This document shows, one piece after another, positions 1-11,689 of a stretch of 64,000 bases of DNA. The stretch lies in NCBI GenBank assembly GCA_020740775.1, contig JAHEWK010000002.1, positions 2,294,001 to 2,358,000 of the forward strand, in the 5' to 3' direction. Below the pieces are notes generated by a model. It was not told the origin of the DNA, searched no databases, and saw only the letters and a program-made list of their open reading frames with translations. The DNA comes from Ilyonectria destructans. Taxonomy: Eukaryota > Ascomycota > Sordariomycetes > Hypocreales > Nectriaceae. Made by a program: the position numbers and the translations under genes. The first letter of the stretch is position 1, and each line of letters begins with the position of its first letter.

Positions 1-30
1 CCGCAATGGGGGACCTTCTTTGAGTCTCTT

Positions 31-1449
31 TCACAGCTTCGCCTTCAGAATGTTCTGGGCCTGGCCCTTGGCCAACTCGTCCTTCAACACCAACATCTGG
101 CCTCCGCGGCTACCATCCTCAGTGATGAGTCCCTTGTAGACGCCGTCCGTCTCGCGTCCAGCGCCGTCGTTGGGCATGTCCCTCCATCGCCACTTCTCGG
201 CCAGCCTGCCGCCCTCGCCCAGCAGCACGTCGACGATCTTGTCGCCCAGGTTGGGCAGGAACTTGAAGCCGTGGCCGCTGTCTCCGGTCGCGATAAACAG
301 GCCCTTCCAGCCCGGGTGCCAGTCGACGAGCCACTCGCCGTCTCGCGTGTCCGCGTACCAACAGATGCGGGTCTTCTTCCACGGCCGGTTCTCCAATCCC
401 CGGATGGGGATCAGGTCGGTCAGTGCGCGGCGCAGATCCTGGTCGGCCTCTGCGGGGAAGGGGTCTGAAGCATCGACGCGGGAGGTATAGGGTTGCGAGG
501 CGAGGAAGGTCTCCCGCTTATCCTTGTGCGATACAGGCAGCGCTCGCGTGATGGTGGTGGGGTTGACGTAGCCAAAGTCGTGGCGGGCGAACTTGAGAAG
601 CCCATCTCGCGGGGGGATGACGAACAGACCGGTGCTAAGGTTCAGAACAACGGGAAGCTTCTCAAGGGTCTTCTCCTCCTCTGGGCTGATGGCCACATAG
701 GCAACTGGATGTCCGGTGGCTTCTGACCGACCTCGCAGATCGACCAAGGAGCCTGACCAAGCACCAGCGGCGACAAACACCACATCGGCCTTGAGCACCC
801 TCGAGTCGGCCAGCTTCGCGCCGGTTACCTGCTCGCCTTCCGTCACCAGCTCCTCCACCTTGGCGTCGACGAAGTTTACTCTGCCGGTGGCCTTGGTCTT
901 CTCATAGAGCCACTTCATTCCCCGCCCCGCGTCGGCCCATCCGGACAGGTTGTTGATATAGCCCCAATCTCCAGGGTGGCCATCGGTCTTGAGGAAGTTC
1001 TGCATGGCCTGGGTGCTCTCCAGCAGCTGGATCTTCTCTTGGGGCAAGCCTGTCTCCTTGGCGATCTCCATGACGTTCTTCCAGCTCTCCTTGGTATAAT
1101 CCATGCCGCACTTCTTATACGAATAGTCCTTGGGAGGGGTATCGGCGCACAGGAGCAATCCCGATTCAGAATATCGTCCCTCACCGCCGACCTCATGATC
1201 AGCCTGCTGCCGCCATTGCTGCTGTGCCTCAGCAGCAAGGGCAGCGTAGTCGCGGTCTGAGTAGTCTGCCCGGATAATTCGAGAAGAGTCTACACTGGCA
1301 GAATCCTCCGGGGGGAATTGGCCATCAGCACAATCCACCACGGTGATGGTCGTGTTGTCGAACAAGGGCCTCTGGGTGAGAGCGTAGGCCGTTCCTAGGC
1401 CGAAGACGCCGGACCCGACGATAAGAATTGATGAGGGAGGGCGAGCCAT
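31..1449 (-). CDS. FAD-dependent amine/amino-acid oxidase (sarcosine/pipecolate oxidase-like), peroxisomal
   Basis: Single-exon gene of 472 residues starting at an ATG at 1449. The N-terminus has a Rossmann FAD motif, ILIVGSGVFGLGTAYAL, at residues 8-24, followed by the DAO fold. Near residues 360-400 the segment KTRICWYADTRDGEW carries the Cys that in monomeric sarcosine oxidases and fructosyl amino acid oxidases holds FAD covalently, and GLFIATGDSGHGFKFLP is the conserved second FAD-contact block of the family. The protein ends in AKL, a canonical PTS1, so it should act in peroxisomes, producing H2O2 beside catalase. Family knowledge allows sarcosine, L-pipecolate, saccharopine or Amadori products as substrate; the sequence alone does not choose between them. 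The start is followed by the FAD motif within 10 residues, which fixes it well. No introns. Confidence 0.9.
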   Translation of the reverse strand: MARPPSSILIVGSGVFGLGTAYALTQRPLFDNTTITVVDCADGQFPPEDSASVDSSRIIRADYSDRDYAALAAEAQQQWRQQADHEVGGEGRYSESGLLLCADTPPKDYSYKKCGMDYTKESWKNVMEIAKETGLPQEKIQLLESTQAMQNFLKTDGHPGDWGYINNLSGWADAGRGMKWLYEKTKATGRVNFVDAKVEELVTEGEQVTGAKLADSRVLKADVVFVAAGAWSGSLVDLRGRSEATGHPVAYVAISPEEEKTLEKLPVVLNLSTGLFVIPPRDGLLKFARHDFGYVNPTTITRALPVSHKDKRETFLASQPYTSRVDASDPFPAEADQDLRRALTDLIPIRGLENRPWKKTRICWYADTRDGEWLVDWHPGWKGLFIATGDSGHGFKFLPNLGDKIVDVLLGEGGRLAEKWRWRDMPNDGAGRETDGVYKGLITEDGSRGGQMLVLKDELAKGQAQNILKAKL

Positions 1450-2669
1450 TGCGTGAGCTGGACGTTACACGTATCGAGAAAAGGCAATGGACCAAGACTC
1501 GCAATGAGTTTTACCTCAGGATATGGGGAGAATCGGACGACGTTGATCACAGTGCCACTGAATTTTTAGTTGGTTCCCACATCCCGATCACGGCGGTCGC
1601 CGATGGTAGGGGCGCATGGGATCGGTTTAAGGCGTCTAGTGTCTGGTAGACATGCCGAGAATCGGGGCTAGGTTATGTCCGTGGAGTCATGGCGCAGAAT
1701 CCTGCAACGCTTCATTGACTTTTAGGAAGGCTGGCACAGGTTTGGCAACTTCGGGTGTAGAGCGCCGACTGCACAGCGGAGTACAGTTAATATATTTCAG
1801 TAGTAAGACCCCTATGACTTCGTAGGAAATGCACTGGTGTGATGCTTCGTGCGTGTTACACCACCTTTGACTCTCATAGTTGTGGGGGGAGTCCCCTTAG
1901 GCCCTCATGGCTTACTAAATCGCCCTGGCTTACGCATACAGTGCTCGGAGGCTAAGTGCTTACCTTCTAGAAGCATTCTTTTAGTTTTCCAACGGTTATA
2001 AATGGTCATATGTGGGAGTTACTAAATATCGTTGAAGTTGACTTCGTACACACCCGCAGGTCCCACTGGCCACGTGAGGGACAAAATGACACAATGTGTA
2101 GATTAACTCAGGCAAGCGATCACGGCAAACATCACAGGCAAGGATTCAATGTTGGACAACTAAGGTGGCATTTGAGGCTAAAACTAGGCAACGCATACCA
2201 CATGCCTTGCTGTCTTGGCTCCATGATAGAAGTATGATTCCAACCTCTGATGCTCACGACTCCAAACCCGACTCGGCCGGCGCCACGGTACTGCTCTCTT
2301 AGTGATGATGGGGGTAACCCATTATGCAGATTTCGTGTGGCCCGATACTATCCTGTCGGTAACTCTGCCCAGTCCTCCCGACTCTCTCGGCGCGGCACTA
2401 CATACTGCAGTCCTGCCTATTTCGTCCGATGTCCTTGAATCTCACGTATACAGTGTCATTCTCTCAAAAGGAAGGCTTAGTGCCATGAGAATGTTGACAG
2501 CAATCGCTTCTTGTCGGGTATTAGTGGAGGACATTGAGAAGAAGCGATGTAGCGTACCGGATATACTATCCAGTTCGCTAAAAGCATTGAGGAGTTGAGA
2601 GTGCGCTGTGGCCCGAGCGTGTCCAAAGTTTTGGTCGACGCAGGTACGGCCTCCAGCAAATTCAGGTAT
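1450..2669. other. Intergenic, no gene seen
   Basis: The 5' side of the oxidase and the 3' side of the TBP gene. Short open frames on both strands have no recognisable domain or consistent codon use. Nothing else is supported. Confidence 0.6.
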
Positions 2670-3593
2670 TTAAACCTTACGGAAATCTGGCAAGAGTTAG
2701 TATGTTCCTTGATTCTAGTCCATCATGAAGACATACCTTGCAACACAGGGTAAATCATCTCGAAAGCCTGGTAGATCTCCTCTCGGACCTTGGCGCCAGT
2801 CAAGACGATCTTGCCACTGACGAAGATGAGGAGCACAATCTTGGGCTTGATCATGCGGTAAATAAGACCAGGGAACAGTTCGGGTTCGTAGGAGCTGAAA
2901 TTGTGATGGCGGGATGCCAAGCCTTCAAGTCGGATAGGGAACTTGATGTCGCAGGAGCCCACAATGTTCTGGATCTTGAAGTCTGTGAACTTCGCGTTGA
3001 AGCCAAGCTTCTGGATAATGCGGGCGTATTTCCTTGACGCAAGCTTGGAGTCATCTTCAGACTTCGCACCAGTCACAACCATCTTGCCAGAGGCGAAGAT
3101 CAGTGCCGTGGTCTTGGGCTCTCGGATACGCATAATCACGGCGGCGAAACGCTGTTGATGTTAGCAACTAGTGTCAAGCAGCAAGGCGCGAGAAGTAGTA
3201 CCTTGGGATTGTACTCTGCATTTCGGGCATGCAGAGCGATCGTCTTCAGGTCCAAGCGGCAGTCAAGGTTGACTGTTGCCACAATGTTTCTTAAAGTTGC
3301 GAGTTCAGCCTCCCTGAGCAAGTACAAATAACTCAGGAGGATACATACTGCAGAGTGGGAGTAATGCCACTAGGTCCTTGGTTGGCGGCAGGCGTTGCAG
3401 CTGGGGTTGCGGGAGTCACCCCATTCCCATTAGCCGCCTGCTGGCCGTTGAGCACAGGTCGCTCGACAGCATCACCGTTGACGGCGAGCGGCGGTGTCAA
3501 CTCGTTGGTAGCCCCGGGGAACGAAAGCGATCCAGGCGCAGTAAAGGCCTTGGCTTGCGCCGCGTTTGACGGGTGCGTCTGAATGCCTTCCAT
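2670..3593 (-). CDS. SPT15: TATA-binding protein (TBP), basal transcription factor
   Basis: Four exons: 3593-3349, 3289-3202, 3151-2737 and 2686-2670, giving 254 residues. All three introns are 50-59 nt with GT..AG ends and keep frame. The C-terminal 180 residues are the two-repeat TBP saddle: [19 protein letters not shown] opens repeat 1, [19 protein letters not shown] and [18 protein letters not shown] follow, and repeat 2 has [18 protein letters not shown]. The protein ends YPVLQDFRKV, with DFRKV supplied by a 17-nt last exon. The N-terminal 75 residues are Pro/Ala/Asn-rich and variable, as in other fungi. The start is the ATG of MEGIQTHPS. An in-frame upstream extension would need a TTG codon and follows a probable leader intron, so it was not used. 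TBP binds TATA elements and nucleates TFIID, TFIIIB and SL1-type complexes in the nucleus. Confidence 0.97.
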
Positions 3594-3646
3594 GATCGGG
3601 ATCGGTATCGGAGGACGCGTACGGAGGTTATTGGCGCCGAACAAAT

Positions 3647-3701
3647 CTAGCCAGCTATCGCGTTAGCATCGCTTGTCTTGACGACTGCAGATGCGCCCTA
3701 C
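3647..3701 (-). other. Probable 5'-UTR intron of the TBP gene
   Basis: On the minus strand a GTAGGG donor at 3701 is followed by a GCTAACG branch-like site and a GGCTAG acceptor ending at 3647, total 55 nt. Splicing would remove upstream ATGs before the MEGIQTHPS start. Inferred from motifs only. Confidence 0.5.
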
Positions 3702-3796
3702 CAAGCAAGGTAGATCGGGTAGGCGATGTGATGGAGTCTAGGTGCTGTGCACCGAAGATGGAGGAGGGAAGTTTGGGAAACGGAGGAGAAATGGCC

Positions 3797-3804
3797 CTTT
3801 TATA
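3797..3804 (-). promoter_or_regulatory. TATA box of the TBP gene
   Basis: A perfect TATAAAAG lies about 200 nt upstream of the TBP ATG on the same strand, with GGCCATTT following. It is placed for transcription to start near 3770, ahead of the proposed leader intron. It would let TBP act on its own promoter; that is inference. Confidence 0.55.
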
Positions 3805-6800
3805 GGCGGTGAGGGTGGCGGTGCAGTGCAGTGACTCAGAGACAGAAAAGCGACCTACCAAGCGCGTCGGAGATGAACAAATGAATGTCTCCCCTACAAG
3901 AAAGCTGCCTAGACTGACCAGGTGCCTTTGTTTCGATTCTTCAACACCAGCCGGTGAGGGTCGGAGCACGAATCAAATGTGCTGGGTAGGTTCGGGATGG
4001 ATGTCGCTTGGATGAGCCACCAGCAGCTGCGACTCGATCACCTCTGCTTCTTCACTTCACAGCAACTTTCTTTTTATTCGGTCTACAGACGCAAGCGACC
4101 TGATGACAACGGCGACGGGGATTGCAACTGCGTTCGCTTTCCGGGTCTTGGTCCGAGGCAACGGGGTCGATTGCGGGCAAGGAACGACGACGACGAACGT
4201 GTTTCAGTTCTGTGGTCAATGTCGGAAGGGATGTCGGGCACCGGATCCTTTCGTTCCGATGAGGGGGAATCGAGCTCACGTGCGCCAGGAGGACGACACA
4301 GTAAGAGACGAGAGGACAAAAGAGCGAAGGTTGTGCCCTGCCAGACGAGCTGCGTCAAGTGTCTAGAGTGCAGACGCAGACAAAGGTCTGTCCAGATGAG
4401 GGAATGACGTCGTGGGCGGAAAGGGAAAGAGGAAAAAATTATTAGGTAAGGCCAGGAGTGTGGTGGAGGGTGGTAGGTACAAAGGGCCGTCGGTCAAGAC
4501 TTCGGCGCGAACCTCTCGAAGCCAGCGAGCGATGGGAGGGCTGGCCTTTTATAAGTTTGGCTCAGCCCGCTCAGGTAGGACACCCTAGGCAACAACACTG
4601 GCTGTGGCGTCGGCGCTGGCAGGCTTGGCGGACCCTAGTGGCTGCGCTAACGCAGAGGCAGCCAATCGCAGGCCCCATCAGATGTGATTTTATCTCCTTT
4701 TTTTTAAACCATGCACCCCAGTCCGGGCCTGAAGCCCCTGAAGTACCCCGATAGCAGTGGGCGGGTTGCAGTACCATGGTAACCACAAGCGGCGCATTGG
4801 TACTCATGGAGCCCTGGGCCTGCTACGAACCATGCTGCAAGCGCTGGAGAGAGCCTCGGCTTGCCACTCTGGCCTCAAAGAGTGGGTTGTCCAAAGGCGG
4901 CTCTCAGCAGGGTGGCTGAGCGCGCTATCAGCTGCACGCAGGTGCTCGTCCCTCGTCGTCACCACTCTCCTGCCGCCTGGATTTCCTGCTGTCCCTCCCT
5001 CTTCTCTCTTTTGTCAAACAAACCCACCACGTCAACCGACACCATCCACACCGCAACATGCTTGGTACAGAGCCGACGAGACTCTGACAGCCCAGCCAAC
5101 CCAGCCCAGCCCAGCCAGCGAAGCCGATGACCGCACCAACGGAGGTGACGACGAAGATAAGCACGATGCCATGACACAGGCGGCTACGGACGAAGCCGGC
5201 ATCGAAAGCGACTCATGGCCCGACGAAAGCGACGAACACGACGACAGCAGTTTTCAGACGGCGACATGGCGGCGGTGGACGGCGGGCGGCGCAGGAGCCT
5301 GGGCCTTTGACTTTGCCGGGCATGGTCTCACTGACCGACAGGCTCCAGCAGCGGGCACGCAATCCGGTCTGTGGCAGCGTCACAGCGCGTCCGCGTCCAT
5401 GGGCTATGCATGGGACGGACTGGGAATTATGGACCGGGGCTGGGCCGACGGGTTGGTTGGTTGCTTTTTTTGCTTTTCCACCGCCCCCTTGAGCGATCCC
5501 TTGAGCGATGCCCAGCGAGGGCGCCCGTTCATCCATCGCCCCTCCGGTCGCCCCTCCGTAGCGCTCTGCTCGACTTGGCCGCCGCCCCCAAACCGCCCAA
5601 TCATGCCAATCGCCCCCCGTCGACTCCGTCATGGCCCATCGCTCGGTCCTAGCATCCACTCTTCTTCCAGCATCCAGCATCTTTGGCCACCCTCGGCCCT
5701 GTCAACCCCTTCCTTCGTCCCCCGTGGGACCTCTGGATTTTTTTTCCTCTCCCTCGCCGTCGCCCCAATCCCCAACCGCAACCAACCATCAGCACGGTGG
5801 CACCCTGAAACACGGGCTTCCCCCCTAATCCCCCTTCTGCTGACTTCCAGTTCCATCCATCCCGGCGACGCGTCCTCTCCTGCCCACCCCCAGAGGGCCC
5901 ATGCGCTACACGGCTCGACTGTGTCTCGACAGCCGTCTCAGCATCAAATCCAGAATCATGCGACGAGAAAACCGGTTCATGTTCGCTCATCATGCTACGG
6001 GCTCGGCCGTGGCGACGCCATGTCACGGCACGACGGGCAGTTTTTCAACCCGTTCGCGGAAGACGTCAGGTTGTGTGGGTTTTTCCATTTCTCATGCCCT
6101 CTCTGTGAGTCATGACTTGCGACCAACCAACATCTAGCTGGCATGAGTCGGCTGCGCCGCCAGCCGCCAGGGAGGCTGACCCTCTGCGGCCGCTCAATGG
6201 CTGGGCTCCCGGGGTACCCTGTAGCGTGCCCTCACGCGCACACTCTCGCACGCCTCACGCACCTCGCGTCAGGCTCTGCTTCCTCCTTGCTTTCATTTCT
6301 CGTGTTCCCGCTGCTATCAGTTGTCGCATGAAATATCGTGATGCATTGTGAGGCTTGCCATCGTCGCGGCTGTCTCCTGGCCTGGCTGTGCTCTGAGGAC
6401 ACGTCTCTATCGGCCTATCGCGGCGGCTTTATGCCAAGTGGTAACGCGAAAATTTCGATGGACCATGGATCGCCGAGTGCAGCTACCCTTCCGAGAGCGC
6501 GCCAGATACGGGTGGGTGCCAACCGAGGTACCGCACTAACAATTTCGGAGTACTGCGACCTTGCTGCATCCGTCCGCTCCCGGCCCCATCCTTCATCTCT
6601 CGCTGTGCAGAACGGACTGAGCGGAAATTCGTCAAGCAGGGGATCTTCTGTGATATCTCCATCTCGTCCAGCCTCGTTCCCCATGATCCCACCAGGGTTA
6701 CCTTGCTCATCCGTACCCCGCTGCCCTCCATTGCCATCAGATGCATCATACCTCCACAAAGAAGGCTACTTTGCAGAGTCATGATGGACTAGCATGTGGA

Positions 6801-7379
6801 TGATGGCCTTGCTCTCCCATGACCTTACACCAAGTCTCCGTCTCACATGCGACGAGGGAACTCGTCAGGGCTCCAGCGTCGCACTAGCATTCCTCGAGAC
6901 CAAAGTGGGCTAAATAAGACACAACACCCTGTCCTATCCGTAACATCGAGGTTGCACAAGCAATGTACCAGCAATGCACTACACAGCATGGAATGCTGTT
7001 ACAAATGCACAGCATAGCCTCATTTCATACCTGCTGTGTACAACGAAGTAGGTGCGCAGTTGGGGTTGGGGTTCCTCTTTCGCAAAGGCCACGCGCTCTC
7101 AACAAGTTCATTTCTCATCTCATTGCGTCTCCATCGGCTCGCATAGACCATCTCCATTGCGTTGCGGGCCGACGAGACAAAGCGAAAAGAAAACATAAAC
7201 AAAGGGTCTTTGAAATGTGTCTGTAAATTTTTGGGGACCTTCTGACTCCGATACACCATTATGCTATATCCCGTCTCTTCCATTGTCCACACCGCCGCTT
7301 CCTGGCGCCGAGGTATGCATGCAAGCGTCCAGGTATAATTCAGGTATCTTACAAAACAAAACACAAAGTCATTCCGAGT
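3805..7379. other. 3.6 kb intergenic region, no supported gene
   Basis: GC-rich, with long pyrimidine-rich stretches (about 4980-5130 and 5480-5860) and a short CCCAG/CCAGC repeat near 5091-5118. Long open frames on both strands (for example 4757-6115) overlap each other, are low in complexity and contain no domain, so they are taken as composition artefacts. A TTTTATAAG stretch near 4548 could be a promoter element but leads to no gene. Confidence 0.5.
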
Positions 7380-9364
7380 TTAAGTCATGTAGTACTTGGG
7401 GCCTTCGCCTCCTTGCGGCACCTGCCAGTTGATGTCCTGGTGAGGCGCCTTGATGTCGCACGTCTTGCAGTGGATACAGCTGCAGGGGCAGTCATGTTAG
7501 CAACAACACATCATTAAGACACTATGGATCAACACAGTCTCAGCCTGGAGGGCACTTACTTTTGCGCGTTGATCTGGAACCGCACGCCGTGTGGCTTAGA
7601 CTCGTCCTCGACGTACTCGTAGACTCCAGCCGGGCAGAAGCGGTTCTCAAGACCCTTGTAGGACGGATATGTCTTCTCGGTGTGAGCGTCCCAGTCCTCG
7701 ACCTGCAGGTGAACGGGTTGGTCCTCCTCGTGGTTGGTGCCAGTTCGGGAAACGCTCGTCAGGATATCAAAGGTGATCTTGCCGTCGGGCTTTTCGTACT
7801 CGATCTTGGGGGCCTTGTCGGCGGAAATGGTGGTGGCGTGGTCGGGCGTCTTGTGCTTGAGGGTCCACGGCACGCGGCCCTTGAACAGGAAGGCCTCGAG
7901 GCCGGAGTAGGCGACGCCGCCGTAGAGGCCGAGGGGCGTGTGGAACGAGGGCCGCATGTTGCGCACCTCGCGGAGCTCCTTCCAGATGGACGACTTGCGC
8001 AGCTTGTCCTCGTAGTCGTAGAGGAAGACGCTGCCCTCGGGCTTCTCGTTGAGGGCGGTCCAGGCGGCCTCGGCGGCCAGCATGCCCGACTTCATGGCGT
8101 TGTGGGTGCCCTTCACCTTGGGCACGTTGACGAAACCGGCCGAGTCGCCGATGAGGGCGCCGCCGGGGAAGGCAACCTTGGGGATGGATTGGAAGCCGCC
8201 CTCGATGAGGGAACGGGCGCCGTAGGAGATGCACTTGCCACCCTCGAGGACGTTGCGGAAGAGCGGGTGCATCTTAAGCTTCTGGAACTCCTGGTAGGGC
8301 GACATCCAGGGGTTTTGGTAATCGAGCGAGACGACGAGACCGATGCTGACGAGGTTCTCGCCAAAGTGGTACATGAAGGAGCCGCCGTAGACGTTGTGAG
8401 GTAGCGGGTATCCCATGGAGTGAACAATTTGGCCTGATTCGAACTTTTCCGGGTCAATCTCCCAGACTTCCTTGATTCCCAGGCCGTACGTCTGGTGCTG
8501 GCTGTCCTGGCGCAGGTCAAACTTGTTGATGACCTGCTTGCTCAAGCTGCCGTGGCAGCCCTCGCCGAACATGGTGACCCTCGCGTGGAACTCCATGCCG
8601 CGCTCAAACGTCTCCTTGGCCTTTCCATCGCGGCCAATGCCCAGGTCGTTGGTCGCCACGCCCTTGACGGAGCCATCGGTGTCATAGACGACCTCCGAAG
8701 CAGCGAAGCCGGGGTAGACCTCGACGCCGACCTCCTCGGCGCGCTCGCCAAGCCACTTGACGAACTGGTTCAGACTGACGATGTAGTTGCCGTGGTTGCT
8801 CATCTGCGGGGGTGCGGGGAGCGGGATGGCGGCCGTCTTGGTGAGGAAGCGCATGCGGTCGGTGCCGGCGGGGGTCGCGTGCTCGAAGCGGTCGGAGTTG
8901 TCCTCGTCCAGCCAGTTGGGGATGAGCTCGTTGATGGCGGAGGGCTGGATGACGGCGCCGGAGAGGATATGGGCGCCCAGGTCGCCGGCCTTTTCGAGGA
9001 CCAGCACGCGGAAGTCTTCGTTGCCGGCCTCGTTGGCCAGCTGCTTCAGGCGGATGGCGGCGCTGAGCCCCGCGGGGCCGGCGCCGACGATGCACACGTC
9101 GACCTCGTCGGCTTCGCGCTCAACCGAGGCCGGGTCGAAGGACTCGTCGTCGTCGTCGGAGCGGCGCCGAGCCGTGTTGCTGAAGGATCTTGCGCCGGCG
9201 ACGGACATGCTCATGACGGGCCACGCGAGGCGCGCCCGGCCGGATGCGGCCCGTGAGGACGCCGCGGCGGAGGGGCAGAAGCTGTGCCTCGGTCGCCATT
9301 GCGCTCGTGAGAGAGCTCGCGAGCTGCGCTGGACGCACCGCGAGACGGGTCTGGGGGCCGACAT
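7380..9364 (-). CDS. CIR2: Electron transfer flavoprotein-ubiquinone oxidoreductase (ETF-QO), mitochondrial
   Basis: Two exons, 9364-7560 and 7479-7380, separated by an 80-nt intron (GTAAGT..CTGCAG), giving 634 residues. The first 65 residues are Arg/Ser/Ala-rich without acidic residues, a typical mitochondrial presequence. [17 protein letters not shown] (about 90-106) is the FAD dinucleotide-binding motif, [12 protein letters not shown] is the next conserved block, and [20 protein letters not shown] is the ETF-QO signature around the flavin and quinone sites. The 100-nt last exon encodes [19 protein letters not shown], which together with the Cys in [10 protein letters not shown] forms the 4Fe-4S cluster site. 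The enzyme passes electrons from ETF, fed by fatty-acid and amino-acid dehydrogenases, to ubiquinone in the inner membrane. Length and motif order match the family. The ATG at 9364 is the first that includes the presequence. Confidence 0.97.
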
Positions 9365-11689
9365 GATGGCGAGGATGGCGGGAGAGTCGTGGGATGCGGA
9401 GAACTCAAGAGGCCAGCCAGCGCCTTTGAGGGGGGGAGACGGCGACTAATGAAGCTAAATAAAGGTCGGGATCGCACGCAGCAGTCAATGGCGAAAAAAG
9501 CTCCAATGCCGCCGGCCGTTGGTGGGGGAGGTTTGACAATTATCAATTATCTAGCCGGCAATTGGCTCGAAAGTGGGGAGGAGGAGGGTCCCGCAAATCC
9601 TAGTTATCCCACCAAAAGTCACTCTCCCGCGTGCGTGGGATCTCCTGCTCGTTCGCTGTCTCGCTCGCTCTCTCTAGCCGTTGGCCCTAAGGTTATCTCT
9701 GGCAAGCAACGGACAACAGCACTGTCGGTTCCGGCTGCTAGTGTTATTAATGACGCTTCTTTACGGGCCCCTCGTGCGTCTTTGTCGGCGCTCGGGATTT
9801 CATAGCCGAACAAGGAACGAGGTAAGGGTCCAGAGGACTGGGGTGAGGAGCCCCAACCGAGGGCATTTCTGGTGTCAGCCAGAGAATGCCGAAAACTGAT
9901 CGGCTCAAGAGTGTGGACGAGGAGGGCCCCCGCGTTTTCTTCGAATACGTCAATTGCTTGGTCAGAGATATGTTCTATTGATAAGAACCCGTTCCGGCCG
10001 CTTTCTGACGCGAGAATGAGCACATGAACCCGTAGTGCTGCCTGAGCCGACCAAAGCCAAGGCTATCTGAGATCTGCATCACAAGCCAAGCGGCTCTCTC
10101 ACGCAGCAAGCTGTCCTGGCTGTGGTTACGTCAATTGCCCCAAGCGTTCGGGATTCAGTGCCCTTCGCCGATCCCCTGCTTCGGCTACTTCGGCTTCTCC
10201 CCGCCGCCCATTTGGCTATTGTCGCATTGCTTCGGCCCAGTAGCCGGGGGAGCCTCTTGTCGCAATTGACTGGCCGACAACAAGGTCGGCTACTTAAAGT
10301 CATGGGTCGATATTTTTTATTTTCCACTTTGTGCTGCTGCAGATGTCTGCTGTGTTCCCAGGCCTTGATAGAAGAATCGTCATTCCTGGACTGAATGTGT
10401 GTGTGGCATGCCATTTGGAGAGTGGGGTGGCGTCTGGATCCTTGGTCGGGATTTTCTCGCCGACACCAACTCTCTCCAGCGCCAGAGCTTGGAGCTTCAA
10501 GTGCAGAGCCTCCGCGGGGGCTCGACCGGGAAACTCTCAGCGACGCTGCGTCCAACAGCTTGGATAGCCAATCTGGGAAATTCACTGCTCTCATGGGCAC
10601 TATGTTTCGGTCTTCAATGATTAGCTACCGGTCAATGTTAGCAGGCAGTCATGTTTTCCTCAGCTTGACCGGTTTTCCAAGCCGTTCAGTGACCAAGAGT
10701 CAGTATAAGCCAACTGGCCCACCGTATCTCTCCCACTTGATAGTCAATCAGGACCCCCAGTTGATCAACCTGGCCGGCACCCAACACATGCCAACTGATT
10801 CACAACTCTCATGACACTCATTGAACCTTGTCAATTAGCTGCCAGCTCGCATCTGCCCGCGTAATTGATCAAAACCAGATGGGGATTGGGGAGAAGTTGA
10901 TTTCCACCTTTACCCCAAGCTTTGTCGCTGTGACCTGCCATTTCCGGGCCACGGTTCCTATAACTAGCGCCAAGTTGGTCTATCCATGAGCTGTTCTTGT
11001 AGGAATTGTCCTGTTTCTATGTATCGGAGCATTGAGTCCATCTCTTTGTGGCGCCTTCATTCGGCCAACCACTTCCTTCGCTATATATGGTCCGTTTTAT
11101 GAAAACGGCCAAGCGATTTCCGTACATTTGTGGGGAAGCATTTGGCTGTTCTCAGCTCCGAAGACGGGAACAGAAACGGTACATAATACAACCATAGTTG
11201 TGACATGTACTAACATGATTTCCATTGGGGAGGGGGGGGGGCGCACTTATACTGGAGAAATGCATTGACAATGCGCCGTCACTGAGGGAACATATTGCAA
11301 CTTTTATTGAAGATGGTGAGGACGCGCTCATGTTTGCCCTCCTATGTAAGATATCGTTGTAGGACCCCACGTCCGTGAAATCATCAAATAGCGCGACATG
11401 AGAAGCTAGAAGGACACCAATAGTTAATATCCAAACCGTCCACGTTGAGTTTGGTCTTGATTATTATCTGCAGTTTCCAATACAAGGATGCGACTAGAGT
11501 CTCTCAACCAACTCCACTAGTTTTCGAGATTCACTACCCTGTAGCTTCCCCAACCTCACGCGAGCCCCACCACATTGGCGACGCAGACGGAATCGGTTCA
11601 CCAAAGACTCAGATCAATCAGCACCCTGCGTACCCACACGGGATGCATCCTTACGCTGAAGTTGATTAATGAATAAAATAAAGTAGAAT
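9365..11689. other. Intergenic, no gene seen
   Basis: Promoter side of ETF-QO (a CAAT-type stretch near 9540-9560) and then 2 kb without convincing coding sequence. A G-run near 11227-11240 is the only compositional oddity. Confidence 0.5.

Noticed and set aside
4757..6115. 452-residue open frame on the plus strand
   Set aside because: Low complexity, no domain, other open frames overlap it on both strands; explained by GC- and CT-rich composition.
7562..9256. Long plus-strand frames opposite ETF-QO
   Set aside because: Antisense shadows of a strongly conserved gene.
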